The notes under the pieces: model-generated
Database searches by the model: none
Told to the model about the DNA's origin: nothing
What the model saw: only the letters and a program-made list of their open reading frames with translations
Position numbers and translations under genes: made by a program
Assembly (NCBI GenBank): GCA_021740825.1
Contig: JAIOZA010000002.1
Span: 103,454 to 167,453 of the forward strand
From: Bacteroidia bacterium
GTDB taxonomy: Bacteria > Bacteroidota > Bacteroidia > B-17B0 > Aurantibacillaceae
DNA length: 64,000 nucleotides
Reading direction: 5' to 3'
Shown here: in pieces, positions 53,771 to 62,928 of the stretch
Layout of the letters: the number at the start of each line of letters is the position of its first letter
How positions within the stretch are numbered: the first letter of the stretch is position 1

Positions 53771-56419
53771 ATGGAAATCGCTAAAACATATAATTCTGCG
53801 CAGGCAGAACAAACTTGGTACCAATATTGGTTAGATAATAACTTCTTTAAATCAACTCCTGATAAAAGAGTACCTTACACTATTGTTATCCCTCCGCCAA
53901 ATGTTACAGGCGTTCTGCATATGGGGCATATGCTAAATAATACAATACAAGATGTTTTAATTCGTCGTGCGCGAATGCTTGGTTTTAATGCATGTTGGGT
54001 TCCGGGAACGGATCACGCAAGCATTGCTACTGAAGCAAAAGTAGTTGCTTTATTGAAGGAACAAGGTATAAAAAAGGCTGATTTATCTAGAGAAGATTTC
54101 TTAAAACATGCTTGGGATTGGAAAGAAAAATATGGTGGAATAATTTTAGAACAATTGAAAAAACTTGGCGCAAGTTGTGATTGGGATAGAACTCGTTTTA
54201 CAATGGACGAGCCAATGAGCGAAGCAGTAATTGATGTATTTATTGATTTATACAATAAAGGACATATTTATCGTGGTGTGCGAATGGTAAACTGGGATCC
54301 TCAAGGATTAACTGCTGTGAGCGATGAAGAGGTAATTCATAAAGAAGCCCAAAGCAAATTAGTATACGTAAGATATCAAATAGAAGAGTCTGATGAATTT
54401 ATGACAGTGGCAACTACTCGTCCTGAAACCATTATGGGAGATACAGCTGTTTGTGTTAATCCAACTGATGAACGTTATATTCATTTAAAAGGAAAGCAAG
54501 TCATTGTGCCAATTGTAAACCGGATCGTTCCAATTATTTTTGATGAATATGTGGATAAAAATTTTGGAACAGGTACATTAAAAGTTACACCGGCCCATGA
54601 TATTAATGACTTTAATTTAGGGCAAAAACATAAATTACAAACCATTGATGTTTTAACTCAAGAAGGCAAAATATCTGAAGCAGCTAGAGCGTATGTTGGC
54701 TTAGATCGTTTTGCATGTCGTAAACAAATTATTAAAGATTTAGAAGAACTCGGTTTAGTTTCTAAAATTGAGGATATCAAAAACAAAGTTGGATATAGTG
54801 AACGAACTAATGCAGTTATAGAGCCGCGTTTAAGTATGCAATGGTTTTTAAAGATGGAAGATATTAGTAAACCAGCTTTAGAAAATGTGGTGAATGGTGA
54901 AATAAAATTAATTCCAGAAAAATTCATCAATACTTACAAGCACTGGATGGAAAATGTGCACGATTGGTGCATAAGCCGTCAGTTATGGTGGGGACAGCGA
55001 ATTCCAGCTTGGTATGATGGGCAAGGAAATACAGTTATTTGTAAAACAAAAGACGAAGCTATTATTTTACTGAAAACTAAAAACTCAGAACTAAACATTG
55101 AAAATGTTAAACAAGATGACGATGTTTTAGACACATGGTTCTCGTCCTGGTTATGGCCAATTACCGTATTTGATCCTTCAGTTATTAGAAATGGAAAAGA
55201 TAATGCCAATGAAGATTTAAACTATTATTACCCTACTAACGATTTAGTAACTGCGCCCGAAATTTTATTCTTTTGGGTAGCGCGAATGGCAATTGCAGGT
55301 TATGAATGGATGCAAGAAAAACCTTTCAGTAATGTTTATTTAACTGGTATTGTTAGAGATAAATTAGGTCGTAAAATGAGTAAGAGTTTAGGTAACTCAC
55401 CTGATCCTTTAGATTTAATTGAAAAATACGGAGCTGATGGTGTACGTGTAGGAATGTTGCTATGTTCACCGGCAGGAAATGATTTAATGTTTGACGAAAG
55501 TTATTGCGAACAAGGTCGTAACTTTGCTAATAAAGTTTGGAATGCATTTCGTTTAATTGCAGGATTTGAAGTAGATTCAAGTGCAGTTCAATCAGAAGCC
55601 CAAAAATCAGCTATTACTTGGTTCGACAATAAATTATCAGAACAATTAGAAGTAATTAATGATCATTACTCTAAATACAGGATGAGCGATGCCTTAATGG
55701 CAACTTATAAATTAGTGTGGGATGATTTTTGCGCTTGGTTTTTAGAAGCAATAAAGCCAGAATTTGTTGATGGAAAATCATTACCAATTGATAAAGTAAC
55801 TTTAGCTGCTACAATTGGATTCTTAGAATCTTTATTAAAAATCATGCATCCATGGATGCCATTTATTACTGAAGAAATTTGGCATGTACTAAAAGAACGT
55901 GATGCTAAAGATTGTATAATTGTTGCTGAATGGCCAACTTTAAAATCAGAATTAGATAAACAACAGTTAGCAGAATTTGAAGTAAGTAAAGAGTTAGTTG
56001 CCATGGTTCGTAATGTTAGAGCTCAAAAACAATTATCTCCAAAAGAAAAATTAGAAGTGATTGAAAAATCAGAAGCTACTCATTCTTATTTTGATAGTAC
56101 AGTAATTAAATTAGCAAACTTATCTGCATTTTCTTATACTAAAGAAAAAGTAGAAGGCGCTTTTTCTTTCCAAATTAAAACAACTGAATTTTATATTCCT
56201 TTATCAATGAACTTAAATAAGGAAGATGAAATTGAGCGTTTAACTAAGGATTTGGAATACAACAAAGGTTTTTTGCAGACAGTACAAAAGAAATTGTCTA
56301 ATGAAAAATTTGTTTCAAATGCCAAACCTGAAGTAATTGAGGTTGAACGTAAAAAAGAAAGTGATGCTTTAACAAAAATTAAAACACTAGAAGAACAATT
56401 GTCAGTATTTAATAATTGA
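53771..56419 (+). CDS. valS: Valyl-tRNA synthetase
   Basis: This 882-residue class I synthetase charges tRNA-Val. It has PNVTGVLHMGHMLNN (HIGH-type, 50-53), an editing CP1 domain (VATTRPETIMGDTAVCVNP, about 215-235), the KMSKS loop RKMSKSLGNSPDP (about 533-545), an anticodon-binding domain and a C-terminal coiled-coil arm (about 815-882). The length is normal. It is monocistronic and convergent with the Crp/Fnr gene. Confidence 0.98.
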   Translation: MEIAKTYNSAQAEQTWYQYWLDNNFFKSTPDKRVPYTIVIPPPNVTGVLHMGHMLNNTIQDVLIRRARMLGFNACWVPGTDHASIATEAKVVALLKEQGIKKADLSREDFLKHAWDWKEKYGGIILEQLKKLGASCDWDRTRFTMDEPMSEAVIDVFIDLYNKGHIYRGVRMVNWDPQGLTAVSDEEVIHKEAQSKLVYVRYQIEESDEFMTVATTRPETIMGDTAVCVNPTDERYIHLKGKQVIVPIVNRIVPIIFDEYVDKNFGTGTLKVTPAHDINDFNLGQKHKLQTIDVLTQEGKISEAARAYVGLDRFACRKQIIKDLEELGLVSKIEDIKNKVGYSERTNAVIEPRLSMQWFLKMEDISKPALENVVNGEIKLIPEKFINTYKHWMENVHDWCISRQLWWGQRIPAWYDGQGNTVICKTKDEAIILLKTKNSELNIENVKQDDDVLDTWFSSWLWPITVFDPSVIRNGKDNANEDLNYYYPTNDLVTAPEILFFWVARMAIAGYEWMQEKPFSNVYLTGIVRDKLGRKMSKSLGNSPDPLDLIEKYGADGVRVGMLLCSPAGNDLMFDESYCEQGRNFANKVWNAFRLIAGFEVDSSAVQSEAQKSAITWFDNKLSEQLEVINDHYSKYRMSDALMATYKLVWDDFCAWFLEAIKPEFVDGKSLPIDKVTLAATIGFLESLLKIMHPWMPFITEEIWHVLKERDAKDCIIVAEWPTLKSELDKQQLAEFEVSKELVAMVRNVRAQKQLSPKEKLEVIEKSEATHSYFDSTVIKLANLSAFSYTKEKVEGAFSFQIKTTEFYIPLSMNLNKEDEIERLTKDLEYNKGFLQTVQKKLSNEKFVSNAKPEVIEVERKKESDALTKIKTLEEQLSVFNN

Positions 56420-56478
56420 TTGTGATAAAATTGCAATTTAATTTATTATTATTTTTATGAAATTAATAAAAAGGGATG

Positions 56479-57111
56479 CTAAAAACCACTCAGCAACTTA
56501 ATTTCATTTCTGTACAATACTAATTTCTTATCATTTTCTAATTGCTTCAATAGTCGAGATATCACTACCCTACTCGTACCCATTTCTTCTGCAATTTGAT
56601 TATGAGATAACTGAATGGATGATTTACCAGACACCTTCGTTTTATTTTTTAAATATTTTACTAAGCGCTCATCCAATTTATGAAAAGCAATACTTTCTAA
56701 CGATTTTAAAAGTTCATTAAAACGTTGAGTAAAACTATTAAATATATAACTTTTCCAACTTGGGTATTTTGCCAACCATTCATCTAATTTTTCGTGCGGA
56801 ATGCCAATTAGCTGTACATTATCTTCTGCAATGGCTTTAATTTCACTCTTCTTAGCTTCCATACAGCATGTGTAGGCCATTGCACAACTTTCATTTGAAC
56901 TTAAATAGTATAATAAAATTTCACGATCTTCTTCATCCTTTCGCATAACCCTTATCGTGCCACTCAAAATTAATGGCATAAATTTTATTTTCTTGCCATA
57001 ATCCATAATAACATCGCCCTCTTTAAAGGTTATAACATTACCAATTTCAATAATTTCATCAATCAATTTTGATTCGAGTATCAAACTCAGTTTTTCTTTT
57101 ATTCCTAACAT
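56479..57111 (-). CDS. Crp/Fnr-family regulator with cysteine cluster
   Basis: This 210-residue regulator has an N-terminal cyclic-nucleotide-binding-like domain (about 18-130) and a C-terminal winged helix-turn-helix (IQLSHNQIAEEMGTSRVVIS, about 165-185). The effector domain has cysteines C76, C82 and C83 in SCAMAYTCCMEAKKSE. It does not show the four-cysteine iron-sulfur pattern of Fnr. It lies 41 bp after soxB at the end of the sulfur operon and is probably co-transcribed. A sulfur- or redox-responsive role through the cysteines is inference. Confidence 0.88.
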   Translation of the reverse strand: MLGIKEKLSLILESKLIDEIIEIGNVITFKEGDVIMDYGKKIKFMPLILSGTIRVMRKDEEDREILLYYLSSNESCAMAYTCCMEAKKSEIKAIAEDNVQLIGIPHEKLDEWLAKYPSWKSYIFNSFTQRFNELLKSLESIAFHKLDERLVKYLKNKTKVSGKSSIQLSHNQIAEEMGTSRVVISRLLKQLENDKKLVLYRNEIKLLSGF

Positions 57112-57152
57112 AGTAATACTAAATTAAAATTATTAATACTTAAACAAATTAA

Positions 57153-58877
57153 TTATCTAAAATCGTAGGTTGTACCTTTTAATTGAGTCAACAATGTTTG
57201 AGGTTCATCGGTGGCAGTAGCTCGTCCTTCAACTTTTGGCGCCACCGGCGAATGTTCTTTTAAATAATCAATAATGATATCATGCATTAAAAATGGAGAT
57301 TTTACAGGATTTTTAACATGCTCCATGCGGCATAAAGTATCTTCCGGATCACCTTCTCTTTCGCAAGCTACAATACTATATTCTTTTAACGGGTCTAAGG
57401 GAGCACCACCAATTTTTACTGAATTAACCCTTTTGCCAAATTCATTACCAATTGTAAAATTAACTTCCATCCCATTGTAACGAACAAACCAGCCACCAAA
57501 GCGTTTAGACGGATCTTTAGCAAAGGCATTTTGCAATTCTTTTTCTAACCAATCCCACACTTGTTTTCCTGTTACAATGGCAGTTTTAGCTTCACTGTTA
57601 ACCGGTAACATGTTCCATAAAAACTCTTTGGTAATAGTTGCTACTCCCGTTTTTGGATCAACTGCTAAAGGTTGGCAAAAACGAAATCCATTTGATAAGG
57701 CAATATCTGGTTTAAATTTCCATTTAACAGCATCTGTAATTAAATTATCCATTGGAGTTTCAAGTACAAAATAGCGCACTAACGGAGTAGTACTTGTGCC
57801 AATAACCGTTTGCATATCTTTTTTAAAGGGCTCATAGGCTTTATCCACCAATGCCTGCATATTTTTATCAGCAGGATATTTTACAGGATCCACATCTAAC
57901 AACTCGTATTTAGTATCAACTAATTTTCCGTTTTCAATAATCAAATCTAATTTTCCTAAAAACGAACCAAAAGCACCACACTCAATTACCTTAGTGTATT
58001 TACCTTGTATTGGAACTCTTACACGTTCATGTGTATCTGCGCCCAAAATCATATCAACACCTTGTGCCGCAGGGTTGTTAGCTAAACCAACTTGTTGTGC
58101 TAAACCCATATGCGTTGCTACTAAAACAACGGCACAACCTTCCACTTCGCGCAGTAATTTTACATACTTAGCAATGTTGACTTCCGCATGATCAAAACGT
58201 AATCCTTCGCTATAAGCAGGTGATTGGCGTTTAGGAATTAGATGATCCGTATATCCTATTACTCCTATTTTAACTCCTGCAATATATTTTATCCAATATG
58301 GTTGATAAACTAATTCACCATTATCGGCGTCATTAGTTTTATGCCACATGTTTGCGCAAATTTTGGCTGCGTTAGCATGTCCCATATCATACAACATTTT
58401 CTTTTTCTTGTAAACTACTTCCCAGTTACCTGGTAACATTAAATCGTAACCTAATTGGTTAAAAATTGGAATTAACGCTTCGCCTTCTGTTAATGAAGCT
58501 ACAGCATGACCATGAAAATAATCACCACCGTCATACAAAATAGTATTTGCCGGGTTCTTTTTTCTATAAGATTCAATCATGGTTTTTAAAACAGCCATGC
58601 CTCCTCGTTTTTTATAAACTGCTTGATTGTTTTCCCAAAAAAATTCGTCATGCGTATTGATTTGCGAATGAATATCTGTGGTAATTAATAACGTAATTGT
58701 TTGGTTATTAGTTAAATTACTAATAGTATTTAATTCATTTATTTCATCAGAGATATTATTAGCTGCTACAACATCAGAAAGTGGATTTAAAACGGTAGCT
58801 AAACCTAGTAAAGCAGATTTCTTTAAAAATTCGCGGCGATTGTCAGAAGACAATTCAATATTTTTTTTGCTATTCAT
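57153..58877 (-). CDS. soxB: SoxB-like thiosulfohydrolase (Tat-exported)
   Basis: This 574-residue protein has a Tat signal with R14-R15 (NRREFLKK) and a metallophosphoesterase/5'-nucleotidase architecture. Probable metal ligands are D68 and H70 (TTDIHSQ), D119 (DGGDYFHG), N151 (GNWE), H256 and H283. Position 152 is tryptophan where nucleotidases have the catalytic histidine, as I recall for SoxB (HWE-type). The usual GHxH reads D281-T-H283. SoxB releases sulfate from thiosulfonated SoxY in the periplasm. SoxY and SoxZ are not encoded here. Length (about 570) and context favour SoxB over a nucleotidase. Confidence 0.8.
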   Translation of the reverse strand: MNSKKNIELSSDNRREFLKKSALLGLATVLNPLSDVVAANNISDEINELNTISNLTNNQTITLLITTDIHSQINTHDEFFWENNQAVYKKRGGMAVLKTMIESYRKKNPANTILYDGGDYFHGHAVASLTEGEALIPIFNQLGYDLMLPGNWEVVYKKKKMLYDMGHANAAKICANMWHKTNDADNGELVYQPYWIKYIAGVKIGVIGYTDHLIPKRQSPAYSEGLRFDHAEVNIAKYVKLLREVEGCAVVLVATHMGLAQQVGLANNPAAQGVDMILGADTHERVRVPIQGKYTKVIECGAFGSFLGKLDLIIENGKLVDTKYELLDVDPVKYPADKNMQALVDKAYEPFKKDMQTVIGTSTTPLVRYFVLETPMDNLITDAVKWKFKPDIALSNGFRFCQPLAVDPKTGVATITKEFLWNMLPVNSEAKTAIVTGKQVWDWLEKELQNAFAKDPSKRFGGWFVRYNGMEVNFTIGNEFGKRVNSVKIGGAPLDPLKEYSIVACEREGDPEDTLCRMEHVKNPVKSPFLMHDIIIDYLKEHSPVAPKVEGRATATDEPQTLLTQLKGTTYDFR

Positions 58878-58908
58878 TTTTATTTTTTAATTAATTCTAA
58901 TTTACAAT

Positions 58909-60342
58909 TTAAATTTTAAAATCAAGAATAAAATTTAAATTAACCATGTTCACTTTATTGTAAATGTATTTTAAATTATTGTAGGTTTCGCCTTCCTTTA
59001 ACTTATAAGCTACAAGAATTTTCATTTCTAATCCTTTTAAAAATTTATCAAAAGTATAGCTTGCCTCATAATTTAGATGATGATAAGAAGGCATTCCGTA
59101 TTTATTTAATCTGTAATCTTTTACATCTGGTAAATTAAAATATCCATAACCTAGTCCGGTTTTAAATTTATCATGAAAGGCATTTACAGATGTTTTAATC
59201 ATAAAGGCGTGCACATTGCCAAATCCTTCATTCCGTTCTCTTGGCATAAATGTATAAAAAGGCTCTTTACCCCACTCTCTTGGCATTAAATAACGTCCAT
59301 CGCCACTAATGTGAGTATAATTTATCGAGGTATTTATCTTTTTATTTTTTAATCCAATCTGTGCACTTATAACATTGGATTGAGCTCCTTTATTAATATA
59401 CGTTTTTTTTAAATCACTGTTTCCTCCATCATTAATTGCATCCTGATGAATATACATTATACTCTCATATAATTTAGTTTTGTCATTCAATGGTTGATTT
59501 GTATTTATTTCAATCATTGCTGTATTCATTACATTATCTAACATTCCATCCCAAATATTAATTTTAAAGTTATCGTTTGGTTTAAAATAAACGTTTGCTA
59601 TAGCCATTCCAGAAGTATTAATATTGCTATAATAATTGGATTTACTTCCATCAATATTTACTCCAGAAGGATTTATACCCATTGAATTAGCTATAGAAAA
59701 CCATTGAACAGTTGAACGAGGAGAAATTTTCCAAAACCAACCTCCATTAATACCAAACTTTTTTGACTCATTAATATTTAACCAAACACCTTCTTCAATA
59801 GTTGGTCGCATTCTACCATCTTGAGGGTTAAAAAATGGCGTATTAATATTTATTTTACCAATAGTGATTGCACTTTTAGAAAAATTATATTTCAAATACA
59901 ATTCTTCTAATCTGTCTAAATCATTTTTATTATTTGGATTTTCTATATCGAATAAACCAATTTCATATCTATTGGGACTTAATGTTAAAGAATCAGGCAA
60001 TTCAATTTTTGATGAATATAAATTGTAAATAAAAAAACCACTAATTCCAACCTGAAAACCATATATAGGTTTTGTTAAAACTCCAATTCCTGCTCCAGAA
60101 GCTAAGGCATAATCATCTTTTAGTGCACCTTCATTTATTGTTTGCATAAAAAATGTTCGAGAATGTGCTTCCCAGTGCGCTTTTAACAAACAATCTTTTA
60201 GACATAAGGAATCAGTTTGTTTAGGTTTTAAAGAAATATGATGATTATCTACGCCATTTTGCTGAGAATGATTCTGAGCAACCATATTGCTTGTAATTAG
60301 GTATAGCAAGCCAATTAAATAATATCTAATATTATTTTTCAT
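58909..60342 (-). CDS. OprD-like outer-membrane porin
   Basis: This 477-residue protein has a signal peptide (ending SNMVAQ) and a barrel body. EAHSRTFFMQTINEGALKDD, GIGVLTKPIYGFQVGISGFF, THISGDGRYLMPREWGKEP and GLGYGYFNLPDVKDYRLNKYG are the features that recall the OprD porin family. The final strand ends NLNFILDFKI. In this operon it may admit thiosulfate or another sulfur compound through the outer membrane, which is inference. It lies 31 bp upstream of soxB in transcription order. Confidence 0.68.
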   Translation of the reverse strand: MKNNIRYYLIGLLYLITSNMVAQNHSQQNGVDNHHISLKPKQTDSLCLKDCLLKAHWEAHSRTFFMQTINEGALKDDYALASGAGIGVLTKPIYGFQVGISGFFIYNLYSSKIELPDSLTLSPNRYEIGLFDIENPNNKNDLDRLEELYLKYNFSKSAITIGKININTPFFNPQDGRMRPTIEEGVWLNINESKKFGINGGWFWKISPRSTVQWFSIANSMGINPSGVNIDGSKSNYYSNINTSGMAIANVYFKPNDNFKINIWDGMLDNVMNTAMIEINTNQPLNDKTKLYESIMYIHQDAINDGGNSDLKKTYINKGAQSNVISAQIGLKNKKINTSINYTHISGDGRYLMPREWGKEPFYTFMPRERNEGFGNVHAFMIKTSVNAFHDKFKTGLGYGYFNLPDVKDYRLNKYGMPSYHHLNYEASYTFDKFLKGLEMKILVAYKLKEGETYNNLKYIYNKVNMVNLNFILDFKI

Positions 60343-60368
60343 AAGGTTATATTAAATCTAATTTATTT

Positions 60369-60809
60369 TTAATTTCCTGCTTTAATATAACTCCAGCCTT
60401 GTTCTTGTTTAGAAACTATTGCTATTATTCCGGCAGGAACAAAACCTGCTGATGAAATAATTTTAGAACGATCAACTTTTCTTTCCTTAATCGAAAACTC
60501 ACAAGCATTAAATACCACTCCTTTTTCTGAAAGAATTTTAATTTTATCTTCTACGATTGTTTTACCTGAAACCAACATATCCAACCCTAAACCATGGCAA
60601 ACAACTTCTATTTTAGTAGTTGGCGACACACTTAAAATATTGTTAAATTGTTTTATTAATTGTTTGTGAGCAGTTGAATCTCCGGATGTTAATTGAAATA
60701 TAATTTTATGTTCCGGTTTTTGGATATCTGCATTTGTCTGTGCTTTTATAGCAAAAGACACTAATGTAAATAATACAACCGCTGCTGTTTTATTTAAGAA
60801 GGAAATCAT
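60369..60809 (-). CDS. secreted DsrE/DsrF-like protein
   Basis: This 146-residue protein has a signal peptide (to about residue 23, AIKAQ) and a DsrE/F-like domain: KIIFQLTSGD, TKIEVVCHGLGLDMLV and GVVFNACEFSIKERKV. Two cysteines, C71 and C103, are present; C103 sits where DsrE-family proteins carry a persulfide-binding cysteine. DsrE proteins usually act in the cytoplasm in sulfur transfer, but signal-bearing versions are common in Bacteroidota sulfur gene sets. It lies between the cytochrome and porin genes. Confidence 0.83.
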   Translation of the reverse strand: MISFLNKTAAVVLFTLVSFAIKAQTNADIQKPEHKIIFQLTSGDSTAHKQLIKQFNNILSVSPTTKIEVVCHGLGLDMLVSGKTIVEDKIKILSEKGVVFNACEFSIKERKVDRSKIISSAGFVPAGIIAIVSKQEQGWSYIKAGN

Positions 60810-60827
60810 ATTTATTAGTTTTAAGAT

Positions 60828-61940
60828 TTATACTTTACTCTTCTTTGCTTTTTTCAAAGCATCGAGTTTATCTTTGATTGGTTTAAAAGGACCAAACTTA
60901 TGTTGCTTTTCATCAAAACCATCAGCATAAGGTCCAAAGGGATGATCAAATGGTTTTTCCTCAATTTTTGGCCAATCTTTTTTAATGTCTTTATGCGGAC
61001 GCGTTTGAGAATTTGCAAAAGCTGCCACGTCCCAAGCTTCTTCGTCGGTAAGTTGCGGACTGTTATGACTTGCGCCCAATGGCATATTATACTTAACGTA
61101 CTTAGCAAAGTTAGACATACGAAATAATCCAGCACCATCATTATAACTATGCTCGCCCCATAAAGGCGGATAGGTATAAGCTGTTTTTTCACTATTCATT
61201 AAACCTAAGCCACTTGACTGATGACAACTTTGGCATTTATCAGTATAAATTAATTTTCCTTTTTCGGGATCTGCTGCTCTATCTAAAAAAGCTAAATCTT
61301 TAAATCCAGAACCTATTGGCTTAACACCCTTTTCAACATCTTTACCTAACCAGTTTATATAAGAAACAATACCCTGCATTTCTTTCGAATTTGTATCTAA
61401 GGCTGTTCCGTTTAAACTTCTTTCAAAACAATCATTTACACGTTTATAAATATTTTCGATAGCACCAGAACGAGCTCTGAATTTTGGATATGTTGAGGCC
61501 ACTGCTGAATAATTGTTTCCAAATATTTTGGTGCCTGCATCTAAATGACAATTTTGGCAATTCATTCCGTTGGTAGAGGATTTAAAAACTTTTCCATTTT
61601 CACCAAAATATTCAGAGGTATGAGCAATTAAATCTTTTCCATACAAAATCAAGTCTTTATTATTATTTCCAGTTAAACTTTCAATATCAGGAGCCATCCA
61701 ATAGTTGGTAGTATCTTTTATTTTTAAAGCTTCTTGCTTAGCAGCTTCTGTAAAATTACCATACTTATCTGGCACAGGAACTTCAATTTTTTGTTCAACT
61801 TTTGGTGTAGATTTTGGAACCAAAACAATCAGTAAAATAATTAATGCGATAATAAATACCAATAAAATAACAATGATATTAATTAACTTTGATACTATTG
61901 GCGCTAATTCATTATCTGATTTTTGTTGATTTTCCATCAC
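60828..61940 (-). CDS. membrane-anchored TsdA-like dihaem cytochrome c
   Basis: This 370-residue protein has an N-terminal membrane anchor (about 18-41) and two c-type haem sites, C128-x2-C131-H132 (NGMNCQNCHLDAG) and C236-x2-C239-H240 (CQSCHQSSG). C171 in RVNDCFERSLNG may be the cysteine axial ligand known from TsdA, and M286 (KYNMPLG) a candidate second-haem ligand. TsdA oxidises thiosulfate to tetrathionate or reverses this. A charged, lysine-rich C-terminal tail (about 315-370) is unusual. SoxA or a sulfite-type dihaem cytochrome is an alternative. Confidence 0.8.
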   Translation of the reverse strand: MMENQQKSDNELAPIVSKLINIIVILLVFIIALIILLIVLVPKSTPKVEQKIEVPVPDKYGNFTEAAKQEALKIKDTTNYWMAPDIESLTGNNNKDLILYGKDLIAHTSEYFGENGKVFKSSTNGMNCQNCHLDAGTKIFGNNYSAVASTYPKFRARSGAIENIYKRVNDCFERSLNGTALDTNSKEMQGIVSYINWLGKDVEKGVKPIGSGFKDLAFLDRAADPEKGKLIYTDKCQSCHQSSGLGLMNSEKTAYTYPPLWGEHSYNDGAGLFRMSNFAKYVKYNMPLGASHNSPQLTDEEAWDVAAFANSQTRPHKDIKKDWPKIEEKPFDHPFGPYADGFDEKQHKFGPFKPIKDKLDALKKAKKSKV

Positions 61941-61950
61941 AATAATAGTG

Positions 61951-62364
61951 TTAGTGAGGTAATTTATCTTTTATAAAACCATATAAATAAGTACCAATAA
62001 TTGCAAATAAAAATACAACAATCATTGCAATATATCCATAACCAATATTAACAACCATTGGTCCTGGACATGCTCCACTTAAAGCCCAACCCAAACCAAA
62101 AATAGTTCCGCCAATTAAATAACGCATGATAGATTTTTCTTTTGGATAAAAATTAATTGGATTTCCGCTGATATCACGCAACTTAAATTTTTTGATAAGT
62201 GCTACACCAATTGCTCCTAATATAACAGCTGTACCAATAATACCGTACATATGAAAAGCCTGGAATCTAAACATTTCTTGAATCCTAAACCATGAGAACG
62301 CTTCTGATTTAGCCATAACGATACCGAACACAGTACCTAGAATTAAAAATTTAATAAATTTCAT
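61951..62364 (-). CDS. YeeE/YedE sulfur transporter, C-terminal-type half (DUF6691)
   Basis: This 137-residue membrane protein has four hydrophobic segments and the motif GWALSGACPGPMVVN with C99. It matches the C-terminal half of full-length YeeE/YedE, known as DUF6691. Together with the adjacent 185-residue gene, 4 bp away, it should form one transporter. YeeE/TsuA proteins move thiosulfate through conserved cysteines. Confidence 0.88.
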   Translation of the reverse strand: MKFIKFLILGTVFGIVMAKSEAFSWFRIQEMFRFQAFHMYGIIGTAVILGAIGVALIKKFKLRDISGNPINFYPKEKSIMRYLIGGTIFGLGWALSGACPGPMVVNIGYGYIAMIVVFLFAIIGTYLYGFIKDKLPH

Positions 62365-62368
62365 TTTT

Positions 62369-62926
62369 TTATAATATTAAAGGAAGTAAAACATAAGTCA
62401 TTAATAAGCCACCTGCAAAAAAACCAATAACTGCTATTAACGATGGAACTTGAAGGTCAGATAAACCGCTGATGGCATGCCCTGATGTGCAACCGCCTGC
62501 ATAACGAGAACCAAAACCAACCATTAAACCACCTAAAGCTAATATTGCAAAACCCTTTAATGAAAGCATTGACTCTAAACTAAATAATTCATCTGGCTGT
62601 GCTGATGTTGGTGCCCCTATTCCTAATTGAGCTAAATCATTAATTGTATTTTCAGAAATTTGAACTGGTTGCCCATTTGATAAAAATTGATGAGCAATAA
62701 AACCTCCTAAAATTGCTCCAACTAAAAACACTAAGTTCCATAATTGAGAGCGCCAATTGAAATCAAAAAACTTAAGTAATTTGCCACCACCGGCAGCCGA
62801 ACAAATGGTTCTTAAGTTTGAGGAGAAACCAAATGATTGTCCGAAAAATAATAATGAAAACATGATGCCGGCAATTAATGCGCCCGATACCCACCAAGTC
62901 CAAGGTTGTTGTATAAACTCTAACAT
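62369..62926 (-). CDS. YeeE/YedE sulfur transporter, N-terminal-type half
   Basis: This 185-residue membrane protein has about five hydrophobic segments and two notable cysteines, C42 (LRTICSAAGGGK) and C146 (RYAGGCTSGHAISG). The GGCTSGH motif is diagnostic of the YeeE/YedE family. Residues 80-115 form a hydrophilic loop between helices. It pairs with the shorter downstream gene. It lies 2 bp after the stress-protein gene. Confidence 0.9.
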   Translation of the reverse strand: MLEFIQQPWTWWVSGALIAGIMFSLLFFGQSFGFSSNLRTICSAAGGGKLLKFFDFNWRSQLWNLVFLVGAILGGFIAHQFLSNGQPVQISENTINDLAQLGIGAPTSAQPDELFSLESMLSLKGFAILALGGLMVGFGSRYAGGCTSGHAISGLSDLQVPSLIAVIGFFAGGLLMTYVLLPLIL

Positions 62927-62928
62927 AA

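Noticed and set aside
57153..58877. Calling the SoxB-like protein a 5'-nucleotidase
   Set aside because: The fold is shared, but tryptophan replaces the nucleotidase catalytic histidine, a Tat signal is present and the neighbours are sulfur genes. It remains the main alternative.
60854..61192. 112-codon leftward open frame
   Set aside because: It lies entirely inside the TsdA-like cytochrome gene in another frame of the same strand; the cytochrome frame has the haem motifs.
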